Assembly (NCBI GenBank): GCA_902796095.1
Contig: CADBNP010000152.1
Span: forward strand, 1 to 12,233
DNA length: 12,233 nt
Origin: an uncultured Aeromonadales bacterium
Lineage (GTDB): Bacteria > Pseudomonadota > Gammaproteobacteria > Enterobacterales > Succinivibrionaceae
Reading direction: 5' to 3'
Made by a program: the position numbers and the translations under genes. Of the stretch, positions 1 to 7,846 are shown one piece after another (position 1 is the first letter of the stretch; each line of letters begins with the position of its first letter). The notes below the pieces were generated by a model, which saw only the letters and a program-made list of their open reading frames with translations, was not told where the DNA came from and made no database searches.

Positions 1-14
1 CTGCTCTGTAAACG

Positions 15-46
15 AAAATGCCGCCGGATAACTTTCCGGCGGCATT
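15..46 (-). terminator. Rho-independent terminator of the potF-like gene
   Basis: A perfect 12-bp inverted repeat (17-28 paired with 35-46, arms AATGCCGCCGGA / TCCGGCGGCATT) encloses a 6-base loop. On the minus strand it is followed by TTTT and then CGTTT. It lies about 25 bases after the minus-strand stop codon at 71, so it ends the transcript of the binding-protein gene and implies that no further transporter gene is co-transcribed downstream. Confidence 0.9.
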
Positions 47-70
47 GAGATTCTGTGTTTCAGAGAAAAT

Positions 71-1189
71 TTATTTTCCCTGTTTGATTCTTGTCCACAG
101 CTTGGTTACAAGCTTATTGATTTCTGTTGGAAGCACCTTGTTGACAAACATTTTATTTGCCATCTTGTCGGCAGGAATGTAAACATTAGGATCATCTCTT
201 ACTTCCGGATCAACAAGAGGAATGGCAGGTACTACCGCAACTGCATTGTGGGTGTATGATGACAGCTTGGACATAACATCAGGACGCATCATATAGTCAA
301 GAAAGAGGTGTGCATTTTTAGGATGTTTGGCATCTGCAGGGATTGCCAGCATATCATAGTATATAAGACCGCCTTCGTCTGGAACCACATATTTTACCCT
401 GATGCCGTTCTTTGCCTCATTTGCACGATCCGCACCCTGAAGTATATCTCCGCTCCAGCCTATGGCAATGCATATTTCACCGGTGGCAAGATCTGTTATG
501 AACTGTGACGAGTGAAAATAGCGTATAAACGGACGCATCTCCATGAGTTTTGCTGCAGCCTTCTTATAGTCGTTAGGGTTCGTGCTGTTTTCCGGAAGTC
601 CCAGGTAGTGCAGGGCAGTGCCGATTATTTCAGTCGGAGCGTTCAGCACAGCCACACCGCATTGCTGCAGTTTGCTGATATTTTCCTTTTTAAAGAGAAT
701 ATCCCAGGAATTAACCTTGTAATCAGGACCGAGGGCTTCGGCTATCTTGTCAGGATTGTAACCGATGCCGGTGGTTCCTACCAGATAAGGTATTGCATAA
801 CTGTTGTCAGGATCAAGATCTGACAGAAGTTTCATCTGCACAGGATCCAGATTGCCGTAGTTTTTGAACAGACTTTTGTCCAGTTTTCTGAATATATTAG
901 CCTTAATCTGGCGGGCAAGAAAATCAGATCCTGGTCCTACCACATCATAGCCTGAATTGCCGGCCAGCAGTTTTGCTTCCAGAAGTTCATTGGAATCATA
1001 CACGTCGTATACAACCTTGATCCCGGTTTCTTTTTCAAAGTTTTCTATGGTGTCATCCGCCACATACTCGCTCCAGTTGTAAACATAAAGGATTTTTTCC
1101 TCTTCGTTCTGGCTTTCTTCAGCAAAAGCAGCACCACATACCATAACACATGACAAAAACACAGAAAAAACAGTATGCTTTTTAAACAT
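71..1189 (-). CDS. potF: Putrescine/polyamine ABC transporter periplasmic binding protein, PotF-like
   Basis: Periplasmic solute-binding protein that would deliver a polyamine to a PotGHI-type ABC importer. The 372-aa length matches E. coli PotF (about 370 aa), and similarity runs end to end. A signal peptide covers residues 1-23 (cleavage near AAFA/EES). Recognisable blocks are YNWSEYVADDTIENFEKETG (38-57), a GIGY segment near 141-144, RYFHSSQFITDLATGEIC (223-240) and IGWSGD (243-248). Pocket residues kept relative to PotF, by recalled numbering, are W39, S40, Y42, E188, W245, D248 and D279. Changed positions are PotF S85 to G87, S87 to D89, F276 to Y277 and Y314 to N315, so the ligand may differ from putrescine. 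The start is supported by TAGGAAAG at 1196-1203 on the minus strand. No permease or ATPase gene is adjacent. The family is certain; the exact ligand is not. Confidence 0.92.
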   Translation of the reverse strand: MFKKHTVFSVFLSCVMVCGAAFAEESQNEEEKILYVYNWSEYVADDTIENFEKETGIKVVYDVYDSNELLEAKLLAGNSGYDVVGPGSDFLARQIKANIFRKLDKSLFKNYGNLDPVQMKLLSDLDPDNSYAIPYLVGTTGIGYNPDKIAEALGPDYKVNSWDILFKKENISKLQQCGVAVLNAPTEIIGTALHYLGLPENSTNPNDYKKAAAKLMEMRPFIRYFHSSQFITDLATGEICIAIGWSGDILQGADRANEAKNGIRVKYVVPDEGGLIYYDMLAIPADAKHPKNAHLFLDYMMRPDVMSKLSSYTHNAVAVVPAIPLVDPEVRDDPNVYIPADKMANKMFVNKVLPTEINKLVTKLWTRIKQGK

Positions 1190-1279
1190 TAATTTCTTTC
1201 CTAAAAAACAAAAAAGTCAAAAACTTATACACGAACTGTGTAAAACCGATTTTCTCAGCAGATTTACTTATTCTTCAGT

Positions 1280-1285
1280 ATTATA
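1280..1285 (-). promoter_or_regulatory. Possible -10 element for the potF-like gene
   Basis: The minus strand reads TATAAT here, about 90 bases before the start codon. No convincing -35 hexamer is found at 16-18 bases spacing, so the call is weak. The leader between it and the gene holds a small dyad (TACAC-N5-GTGTA, 1228-1242) followed by T-rich sequence up to the ribosome binding site. The rest of the 246-base gap (1190-1435) shows nothing I can assign with confidence. Confidence 0.3.
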
Positions 1286-1408
1286 AACTAGGCATCCTGC
1301 AAATCCCGTGATTTAAGCCGAATCTCAGTTCGGATCTTCCTGTTCTGAAGTTCACTTCCCCATGTTCTGCAGAGGGATCTGAAATCTTCTTTTTCCCGTA
1401 TTAAAATC

Positions 1409-1424
1409 ATTCATTCAAATGAAT
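1409..1424 (-). terminator. Weak hairpin after the mechanosensitive channel gene
   Basis: A 7-bp A/T-rich inverted repeat (ATTCATT / AATGAAT around two bases) lies 12 bases beyond the stop of the channel gene and is followed on the minus strand by GATTTTAAT. The stem is weak and the T tract short, so termination here would be inefficient at best. No better terminator is seen before the potF-like gene, so read-through from the channel gene is possible. Confidence 0.25.
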
Positions 1425-1435
1425 CACTGCTGCTG

Positions 1436-4400
1436 TCATGACTGGTGATTTTCTGCAGGTACGGCATTCTCCTTTTTCTCTGCAATCTGAGGTTTTGAAG
1501 CTGCTGAAGTCTGCTCCTTTGCCATGGAGTCAATTTTAACTTCCTGGCCGGTTCTTGTGTTCTTTATGAACAGATCCACCTGATTGAAGGCAATCTCAAT
1601 GTTCAGACGGTTGAATTCATTGTATATTTCCGTATTGAGCGAGTCGATTGTAGGGTAGAAATCTTTGATCTTTTCGATGAACACCATCAGCTGGAAATCG
1701 AGATTGCTTTCACCAAAGCCGATGAAAACGACATAGTATGGAGGAGTTTTCATGACAAATCGGTTTCGCTCTGCTATTTTCATCAGAACCTCGTGAACCT
1801 GATGAACGTTGGATCCGTAGCCTACGCCAACCTTGATGATAATTCTGGTGAGACATTCCTCGTTCAGAGACCAGTTTGTAAGTTGGGATGTAATAAAGGT
1901 TTTGTTCGGAACAATAAGATCCCGCTTGTCAAAATCCATGATTGTTGTGGCTCTGATGCGGATCCTGGTTACAATTCCGGTTGTTCCGTTAATTGTTACC
2001 ACATCTCCCAGTCTGATAGGACGCTCAAACAGAATAATTATACCTGAAACGAAATTTCCGAAAATTTCCTGAAGACCGAAGCCCAGACCTACGGAAAGAG
2101 CTGCCACCAGCCACTGCAGATTGTCCCAGGAAACGCCGAGCTTTGACAGGGAGAATGACAAGCCTATGGCGATGATTACATAGGTCATAAGTGTTTTTAC
2201 GGAATAACTGATCCTTCGCGTGCTGTTAAAGCGGTTGAGCACAGTGATTTCAAGAAGACCCGGAAGGTTTTTAACTATTACCAGCATCATGAAGACGGAG
2301 TACAGGGATATCAGAGTGTCTCCAAGGGATATTTTCTGGGTTAACATTCCATTGCCAGTCGGATCATTGCTGGATACTGTCCACAGGGTGATATTGTGCA
2401 GATAGGACAGAACTGTTATGAAATCTGCCCACAGGAAATAGAGTATGACTGCCATGATGGTAATCATGGACAGTCTGGTGATACTCTGAGCCTGTTTGGA
2501 GATATCAGCCACCGGCATGATTTCATCTGTATCAATCTGCTCAGGGGTGACTGTTGTCGAGCTTCTTGATTTATCAGTATTCTGCATCATTTCTTTTCGT
2601 TTCTGCTCTCTTTCCTCAAGCTTGCGCTGGAATGCCATTCTGCGACTGGAAATGGAAAGAGATCTGAGAATAATGTAGTAGAAGATAAGATAGCCGATGA
2701 TGACAAAATAGGTGTCAATAAATCTTTCTGCAACCTTTACTATTGAGTAATAGTAGCCCTGGTAAAGGAATATGATCAGCGCAATCGGAATGCATGTGGC
2801 TCCAAGAAGAGATACTCTCAGAATGATTGATGCGGATTCACTGCGGAAACTCTTTATGGTGTATCTGATCATGATCAGACTGATGAGTGTCAGCAGGGCA
2901 AAGAATACTATTTCTCCTATAACGTCTGTAGCAAAGGTGTGAGGGTAGAGGGTTTTGCATGTGCAGGACAGGGACAGTGTACCAAGCAGAAGCAGGAACA
3001 TTATATGGTATATCCGGTTACGTCTTGACATTTCTATGCCGAAATGAGGTTTGAGAATATCATATTTCGACATGGTGTGTCTGGTGATGCTGATCAGCAG
3101 AATTATGAAAGCAATACGCAGGTTGTCCGCTCTTATGATCTCACCTATATCGTATGTACCCACTCTTATTGTCATGAAGTTAAGGAGCATCCCCGCTATC
3201 AGAGACCAGCATGCCCAGTTTGAACATCTGATGATGGTAAGCAGGACGGCAACCGGAGTATTGCTGTGGCGATCCTTGCGGTATGATCCTACATTGGTGT
3301 TATGAAGTTTGATTTTCTCATCAATGTTTCTGCCGCGGAACGTAATTATGAAACTGATTATGAGGATGGCCAGGATTTTGGGAAATTCATCAATCAGCCT
3401 GATCCAGAAACCTTTTCCGCTGACATAAGCTTCAGTTCCGGCTATTTCCTTTTTTACCATGTTCGGGAAATTTTTAATCCAGTTGAAATTTATTTTCTGA
3501 TTGGACTGAAGCCAGAAGATCTTTTTGTTGACGATATCGCTGATATTCTGCCTGCTTCGCTGATACATGGAATTGTTCATCTGGATGTTAACCAGTATGT
3601 TTACCTTCTGGTAGAGTTTTTCCTTGTATTTTTCTATCAGCTTCTGCTGCTGGACTACTAATGCTTTTACCGTGTCCGCCTGTTCCTGAGACCACGTCTC
3701 GTCATATTTTTTCTGAAGGCGGTTCATGTAAGATTCAATGTCTTTTACCTGCTGCTCCTTGATGTTGAGATCATACTGTTCAAGTCTTACGTTTCCGAGC
3801 AGTTCATCAGCACTGTATCCAGGAGTATATTCGGGAATACTCTTCTGAGTGATGGTCATCATCTGGGATAAAAACAGGGAACTGGAAAAGGTATCAATCA
3901 GGTTGTTGATCTCAGTTTCTATGCGGTTTGTACGCTCCATTATCTTGCGGAGCGTTATTACCTCGTGACGGTAGGTATTGATTTCCTGGATTGTCTGCTT
4001 GATTTCATTGAAATATTCCTGGTTTTCATTCACCAGCAGATTTGAAGCCTTGGTTTCAGTGCCTGGTTCAACTGTTACATCAGAGATCAGGCTGAGAAGC
4101 TCCTTTTCTTCGGTGATGCTTTTGCTGATCCTGATTACTTCCAGCTGACGACCGTACATTTCCATCTGTTCACCGAAATGATTGAACTCAAACTGGTAGT
4201 ATTCCATTTTTGTGTTGATCAGTTCATGAAGTCTGTTGTGAGCTGAGTTCAGATACTGAAGGTATTTGAGATAATATTCGCAGTAGCTGATTTCAGCCTG
4301 AAGGGCGATTTCTTCAAGCGGCCTCAGTTCATCATTTGCCAGTCTGCTCTTGTTTCTGTGAATTGTTTCCTGGTATGTCTGTTCATTTTTCTGGGTATAT

Positions 4401-4867
4401 TCAGAGATCCCGTTGATTGAGGCAAGTTTCTTTTTTTCTTCCTCCAGCAGTTTGAGTGTATCGTTGCGGCTCTGCTCTGCTTCGTGGAACGCTGTCATCA
4501 GTTCGTTGCCTTCCATTGCCTCAAGATTCGGCTTTTTGGCTTTCCTGTACTCTTTTTCCTGCTTTTCCTTTTTCCTGTTGAATTCCTTTATCGTTTCAGG
4601 AGCCTTGGATACATCATTTACAACCTTTTCGTATAATTCTTTTGTCTGTCTGTACTGGCTCATGGTTTTCATGATGCTGGTCAGATCATCTCTGGTATGA
4701 GTCTCTTCTTCAGTCAGATTCTTGCGTGCATTCAGCTCATCCAGCAGTGTTTTGTATTCACTGGTATTCAGTGTATCAAGATTTACCACACCGGCGGTGG
4801 AGCACGGTGAAACCATCAGCAGGAGCAGTGCAAACAGAGTACAGAGATAAACGTTTAAGTGTTTCAT
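1436..4867 (-). CDS. Large mechanosensitive channel protein, MscK/MscM (KefA/YjeP) class
   Basis: Inner-membrane channel that opens on membrane tension to release solutes during hypo-osmotic shock. At 1143 aa it matches the large MscS-superfamily members (E. coli MscK and MscM are both about 1100 aa). A signal peptide spans about 1-25. Residues 30-490 form a charged, helical, coiled-coil-rich periplasmic domain. About eleven hydrophobic segments follow (near 495-511, 538-562, 584-597, 618-638, 648-668, 683-702, 716-736, 798-820, 850-868, 888-908 and 915-945). The MscS core is unmistakable: LSVGLGFGLQEIFGNFVSG (924-942) is the pore helix, then FERPIRLGD (947-955) and RIRATTIMDFD (970-980) begin the beta domain, and IAFNQVDLFIKN (1092-1103) ends it. 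A polar tail follows. The ATG has no clear Shine-Dalgarno; TTTTGAT lies 7-13 bases upstream. MscK and MscM cannot be told apart by eye, so no symbol is given. Confidence 0.93.
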   Translation of the reverse strand: MKHLNVYLCTLFALLLLMVSPCSTAGVVNLDTLNTSEYKTLLDELNARKNLTEEETHTRDDLTSIMKTMSQYRQTKELYEKVVNDVSKAPETIKEFNRKKEKQEKEYRKAKKPNLEAMEGNELMTAFHEAEQSRNDTLKLLEEEKKKLASINGISEYTQKNEQTYQETIHRNKSRLANDELRPLEEIALQAEISYCEYYLKYLQYLNSAHNRLHELINTKMEYYQFEFNHFGEQMEMYGRQLEVIRISKSITEEKELLSLISDVTVEPGTETKASNLLVNENQEYFNEIKQTIQEINTYRHEVITLRKIMERTNRIETEINNLIDTFSSSLFLSQMMTITQKSIPEYTPGYSADELLGNVRLEQYDLNIKEQQVKDIESYMNRLQKKYDETWSQEQADTVKALVVQQQKLIEKYKEKLYQKVNILVNIQMNNSMYQRSRQNISDIVNKKIFWLQSNQKINFNWIKNFPNMVKKEIAGTEAYVSGKGFWIRLIDEFPKILAILIISFIITFRGRNIDEKIKLHNTNVGSYRKDRHSNTPVAVLLTIIRCSNWACWSLIAGMLLNFMTIRVGTYDIGEIIRADNLRIAFIILLISITRHTMSKYDILKPHFGIEMSRRNRIYHIMFLLLLGTLSLSCTCKTLYPHTFATDVIGEIVFFALLTLISLIMIRYTIKSFRSESASIILRVSLLGATCIPIALIIFLYQGYYYSIVKVAERFIDTYFVIIGYLIFYYIILRSLSISSRRMAFQRKLEEREQKRKEMMQNTDKSRSSTTVTPEQIDTDEIMPVADISKQAQSITRLSMITIMAVILYFLWADFITVLSYLHNITLWTVSSNDPTGNGMLTQKISLGDTLISLYSVFMMLVIVKNLPGLLEITVLNRFNSTRRISYSVKTLMTYVIIAIGLSFSLSKLGVSWDNLQWLVAALSVGLGFGLQEIFGNFVSGIIILFERPIRLGDVVTINGTTGIVTRIRIRATTIMDFDKRDLIVPNKTFITSQLTNWSLNEECLTRIIIKVGVGYGSNVHQVHEVLMKIAERNRFVMKTPPYYVVFIGFGESNLDFQLMVFIEKIKDFYPTIDSLNTEIYNEFNRLNIEIAFNQVDLFIKNTRTGQEVKIDSMAKEQTSAASKPQIAEKKENAVPAENHQS

Positions 4868-4913
4868 TTTTTTATCAAAATTTCGATGCGAGAATCCGTT
4901 GAACAGTTACAGG

Positions 4914-4922
4914 ATCATATCA
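4914..4922 (-). promoter_or_regulatory. Candidate extended -10 promoter of the channel gene
   Basis: The minus strand reads TGATATGAT, an extended -10 (TGn followed by TATGAT). It would start a transcript near 4907 with a leader of about 40 bases. The upstream sequence is A/T-rich and lacks a good -35, which extended -10 promoters can tolerate. It lies in the 239-base gap between the divergent channel and kinase genes. Confidence 0.4.
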
Positions 4923-5024
4923 GTTTTGAAGATTTTATATAAGTGTCGGAATCAGGTTGTTTTATGAAAATTGAGGTTCTTCCATGCCGGAGAAAATTCT
5001 TTGTTCTAAAGGCTTGTTTAAAAA

Positions 5025-5040
5025 TGGCATGATTTATGAA
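5025..5040 (+). promoter_or_regulatory. Candidate sigma-54 (-24/-12) promoter of flrBC
   Basis: The sequence TGGCATGATTTATGAA resembles the sigma-54 consensus TGGCACGNNNNTTGCW. The -24 block TGGCA and the following G match and the spacing to the -12 block is exact, but the -12 dinucleotide is GA instead of GC. Transcription would begin near 5051, about 55 bases before the preferred kinase start. In Vibrio, flrBC is known to be transcribed by sigma-54 with FlrA, so a site here would make sense. The -12 mismatch keeps confidence modest. Confidence 0.33.
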
Positions 5041-5092
5041 AGATATGTACTGAGGATCGATACATTCCTGATCCGAAAACCTTACAGCTACT

Positions 5093-5098
5093 GGGAGG
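5093..5098 (+). promoter_or_regulatory. Ribosome binding site deciding the kinase start
   Basis: GGGAGG lies 8 bases before the ATG at 5107. The longer open frame beginning at 4984 has no comparable site, and its extra 41 residues look unlike the family's N terminus and would overlap the candidate promoter. This supports initiation at 5107. Confidence 0.75.
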
Positions 5099-5106
5099 CA
5101 GTATAT

Positions 5107-6126
5107 ATGAATACGGCTGAAGTTCAGAATTTTGACGGTATGTACAGCGAGATTTTTGATTCCAATCCGTCTGCTGTTATTATCATTGGTCATGACGGCA
5201 GAGTGATCAGAATCAATTCTGCGGGAGAGGCTCTTCTTGGGCGGGATCTTGTGGGAACAAAATGGATTGATGTTATCAGAAGCAGATTCTGCATCAAAGC
5301 TGATGACGGACATGAAATTTCTCTTGTCAGCGGACAGAGGGTCAAGGTTACGACAACTCCGCTGGCTTCGGTAAGAGGACAGATGGTGCAGCTTACGGAT
5401 CTGACGGAAACCAGAGCTCTGCAGGATAAAATGCGCAAAATGGAAAAACTGTCTGATCTCGGACGTATGGCAGCAACTCTTGCTCATCAGCTGAGAACAC
5501 CTCTTTCGGCTGCCATGCTTTATGCAGCCAATCTTTCCAACAGTACCATTGACGCTGACTGCAGGAGAACATTTCAGACCAAGCTTATGGATCGTCTTCA
5601 GGATCTGGAGGATCAGATTTCTGACGTTCTTCTGTTTGCAAGATCCGGTGACAATATTGCAGAAGAGGTTGAGATCACTGAGCTTATCCGCGGATTGTCG
5701 GTGGATGCCGAGGTTGCTTTTGATAATGCAGGTGCTGAGCTTACAGTTCAGATGGATGAGCCACCGCTGCTGATGATAGCAAATCCTTCAGCCATAAAGG
5801 GTGCTTTGCTTAATTTATTCAACAATGCTCTGCAGGCGAACGCTACTCATGTTCATCTTCAGGCTGTACGCCGAGCCGGGATCCTTGAGATAAGAGTCAT
5901 TGACAACGGTGACGGTATTGACAAGGAAAAACAGTCTTCAATCTTTGAACCGTTTTTCACAACAAAATCCAGCGGAACTGGTCTGGGTCTTGCAGTAGTA
6001 AAAGCTGTAGTGACGGCACATCACGGAAACGTCAAAGTTGCGTCGGTTAAGGGTGAGGGAACCTGCTTCACCATGGAGTTTCCTCTGCAGGATGTCAAGG
6101 CTGAGAGAAACCGCAGAGCAGTATAA
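5107..6126 (+). CDS. flrB: Flagellar sensor histidine kinase, FlrB/FleS-like
   Basis: Soluble cytoplasmic histidine kinase expected to phosphorylate the adjacent FlrC and so control sigma-54-dependent flagellar genes. With the start at 5107 it is 339 aa and has no membrane segment, as in the FlrB/FleS group. A PAS domain covers about residues 10-100 (core near NPSAVIIIGHDGRVIRIN). A linker helix leads to the H-box LGRMAATLAHQLRTPLSAA with phospho-acceptor His127. The ATPase domain shows the N-box (Asn240 in NLFNNALQA), the G1 box DNGDGID (266-272), FEPFFTTK (280-287) and the glycine lid GTGLGL (290-295). The wording of the H-box and flanks (LAHQ-RTPLSAA) is typical of FlrB/FleS rather than NtrB. 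The next gene follows after 22 bases, so the two form an operon. An in-frame ATG at 4984 would add 41 residues and is judged not to be used. Confidence 0.88.
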   Translation: MNTAEVQNFDGMYSEIFDSNPSAVIIIGHDGRVIRINSAGEALLGRDLVGTKWIDVIRSRFCIKADDGHEISLVSGQRVKVTTTPLASVRGQMVQLTDLTETRALQDKMRKMEKLSDLGRMAATLAHQLRTPLSAAMLYAANLSNSTIDADCRRTFQTKLMDRLQDLEDQISDVLLFARSGDNIAEEVEITELIRGLSVDAEVAFDNAGAELTVQMDEPPLLMIANPSAIKGALLNLFNNALQANATHVHLQAVRRAGILEIRVIDNGDGIDKEKQSSIFEPFFTTKSSGTGLGLAVVKAVVTAHHGNVKVASVKGEGTCFTMEFPLQDVKAERNRRAV

Positions 6127-6148
6127 AGATAAAATACAGGGGTAGGAA

Positions 6149-7621
6149 ATGAGCAGAGCAAGAATTCTTATAGTAGATGATGACAGAAGTCTGAGAGAGG
6201 CGATTGCAGATACTCTGAAACTGGCCGGTTACGAATGCCTGGAGGCTGACAGCGGAATCATGGCACTTACAGTGCTGGCTTCTGAAAAGGCTGATATGGT
6301 TGTTTCTGATATTCAGATGGCAGGAATGGACGGTCATACGCTGCTTAACAGTATTGCGTCCCAGTATCCAGGTCTTCCTGTTCTGCTGATGACTGCGTAT
6401 GCCAATATTGACGGTGCGGTGCGTGCCATGCGCGACGGTGCTGTAGACTATCTGTCCAAGCCTTTTGCTCCGGAGGTTCTTCTTAATCAGGTGAGCCGCT
6501 ATGTACCTGCATCAAGGGTGGAAAAAAAGGATCTGATATGCGGCGATGAATTTACCCGAAAACTTATGGGACTGGCAGTAAAGGTGGCAAAGACTGATGC
6601 CTCTGTGATGATCACCGGTCCGAGTGGTACCGGAAAGGAGGTTCTTTCAAGGTATATTCATGACAATTCGGCCCGCAGAGATCAGCCGTTTGTTGCCATA
6701 AACTGTGCCGCCATTCCTGAAAGTATGCTTGAGTCCACTCTGTTCGGTTATGAGAAGGGAGCCTTTACAGGAGCAGTGCAGTCATGTCCCGGAAAGTTTG
6801 AGCAGGCTCAGGGCGGTACAATTCTTCTCGACGAGATTACTGAAATGAACCTTGATCTTCAGGCTAAACTTCTCAGGGTTCTTCAGGAGCGGGAGGTGGA
6901 GAGACTCGGCGGCAGAAAAATGATCCGCCTTGACGTCAGAGTTTTGGCGACTTCAAACCGAAATCTGAAGCAGGCCATAGCTGAGGGAAAGTTTCGTGAA
7001 GATCTGTACTACCGTCTCAATGTATTTCCTCTCGAGTGGAAGGCTCTTAAGGATCGCAGAGGTGATATTATACCTCTGGCCGAGCATCTGCTTCAGATCA
7101 GAGCCAGGGAGAATGGATGCGGAGTACCTAAACTGGATGAAAGTGCAAAGAAAACTCTGATCAGATATTCATTCCCAGGGAATGTCAGAGAACTGGATAA
7201 TATCATGCAGCGTGCTCTGATACTTTCGCAGAATGGTGTGATAGATCAGAACAGTCTGATGATGGACGGAGATCTTCTGGCTGATGGAGCTGTTCCTGCA
7301 TCTGCTGTTGAGACTGAACCGGCTGATTCTGCATCACAGAATGAGGAAGCGGTGGAATCGGAAATTATCTCCGGCCGACAGAATGATTCAGAAGTCACTG
7401 ATTCCTTCGGAACCGAGAGTCTGGGCTTTGAGCTTAAGCAGCAGGAAAATCAGATTATTCTTGATGCACTGAATGCGTGCAACGGATCCAGAAAGGCAGT
7501 GGCTGAGCGTCTTGGAATAAGTCCGAGAACTCTTCGCTACAAGATTGCAAAAATGAAGGAAATGGGATGCAAGGTTCCGGAAATTGCCAGATTTGAAAAA
7601 CCTCTTCCCAATTTTGTCTGA
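6149..7621 (+). CDS. flrC: Sigma-54-dependent flagellar response regulator, FlrC/FleR-like
   Basis: NtrC-family activator that, once phosphorylated, oligomerises and drives sigma-54 polymerase at flagellar promoters. The 490-aa protein has three domains. The receiver (1-120) has acidic residues 10-12, phospho-acceptor Asp54 (VVSDIQM), Thr82 and Lys104. The AAA+ domain (about 130-365) has Walker A GPSGTGK (157-163), the sigma-54-contacting loop GAFTGA (204-209), Walker B GGTILLDE (222-229) and FPGNVREL (342-349). The C-terminal Fis-type helix-turn-helix (about 434-470) includes NGSRKAVAERLGISPRTLRY. An acidic, low-complexity linker (about 378-428) separates AAA+ from the DNA-binding domain. 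The start follows AGGGGTAGG at 6138-6146, 22 bases after flrB. An intact GAFTGA argues for a true sigma-54 activator. FlrC is preferred over NtrC because of the partner kinase; the exact regulon cannot be seen. Confidence 0.9.
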   Translation: MSRARILIVDDDRSLREAIADTLKLAGYECLEADSGIMALTVLASEKADMVVSDIQMAGMDGHTLLNSIASQYPGLPVLLMTAYANIDGAVRAMRDGAVDYLSKPFAPEVLLNQVSRYVPASRVEKKDLICGDEFTRKLMGLAVKVAKTDASVMITGPSGTGKEVLSRYIHDNSARRDQPFVAINCAAIPESMLESTLFGYEKGAFTGAVQSCPGKFEQAQGGTILLDEITEMNLDLQAKLLRVLQEREVERLGGRKMIRLDVRVLATSNRNLKQAIAEGKFREDLYYRLNVFPLEWKALKDRRGDIIPLAEHLLQIRARENGCGVPKLDESAKKTLIRYSFPGNVRELDNIMQRALILSQNGVIDQNSLMMDGDLLADGAVPASAVETEPADSASQNEEAVESEIISGRQNDSEVTDSFGTESLGFELKQQENQIILDALNACNGSRKAVAERLGISPRTLRYKIAKMKEMGCKVPEIARFEKPLPNFV

Positions 7622-7707
7622 ATCTTCTTAAACCGATGTTATTAAAACCGCCTGATCTGATCGGCGATGAAAGGATTAACTTAACTATAATTTTTTATAT
7701 TTTGCTC

Positions 7708-7742
7708 CCGCTATCGGCCTGACAGCTGCATAGCGGTTTTTT
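7708..7742 (+). terminator. Rho-independent terminator of flrBC
   Basis: The arms CCGCTAT (7708-7714) and ATAGCGG (7730-7736) pair perfectly around a 15-base loop and are followed by TTTTTT (7737-7742). It lies 86 bases after the flrC stop and closes the operon. No flagellar structural gene follows on this strand. Confidence 0.85.
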
Positions 7743-7798
7743 GTTCTGTTAAATCAGATACTTAAACTTTTGATGAAGAATACGGAAATGGGCTCAAT

Positions 7799-7824
7799 AA
7801 AAAAGCTCCGTAAAACGGAGCTTT
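7799..7824 (-). terminator. Rho-independent terminator of malE
   Basis: A perfect 10-bp stem (AAAGCTCCGT 7802-7811 with ACGGAGCTTT 7815-7824) with a 3-base loop reads on the minus strand into CTTTTTTATT. It begins 22 bases past the malE stop. It makes malE a single-gene transcript and, with the flrC terminator, separates the two convergent units. Confidence 0.92.
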
Positions 7825-7846
7825 GATGATTTCAGAGAAATTGTGA

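Noticed and set aside
1148..1150. Cys14 of the PotF-like precursor as a lipoprotein attachment site
   Set aside because: The preceding residues (FLS) do not fit a lipobox, while a standard signal peptidase I site follows near residue 23.
1228..1242. TACAC-N5-GTGTA dyad followed by T-rich sequence in the potF-like leader as an attenuator
   Set aside because: The stem is only 5 bp and the T runs are interrupted; no competing structure or leader peptide is seen.
3302..3661. A 119-codon plus-strand open frame inside the channel gene
   Set aside because: It lies wholly antisense to the conserved channel reading frame and has no domain or ribosome binding site.
4984..5106. A longer N terminus for the histidine kinase
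   Set aside because: The upstream ATG lacks a good ribosome site, the 41 extra residues do not resemble the family, and GGGAGG sits 8 bases before the ATG at 5107.
4915..5487. A 190-codon minus-strand open frame overlapping the start of flrB
   Set aside because: It is antisense to a well-supported kinase gene, its product is compositionally odd (rich in Ser, His, Arg) with no recognisable domain, and no ribosome site supports it.
7686..7691. TATAAT between flrC and its terminator as a promoter of a small RNA
   Set aside because: No -35 element is present, and a transcript ending at the nearby terminator would be only about 45 bases long.
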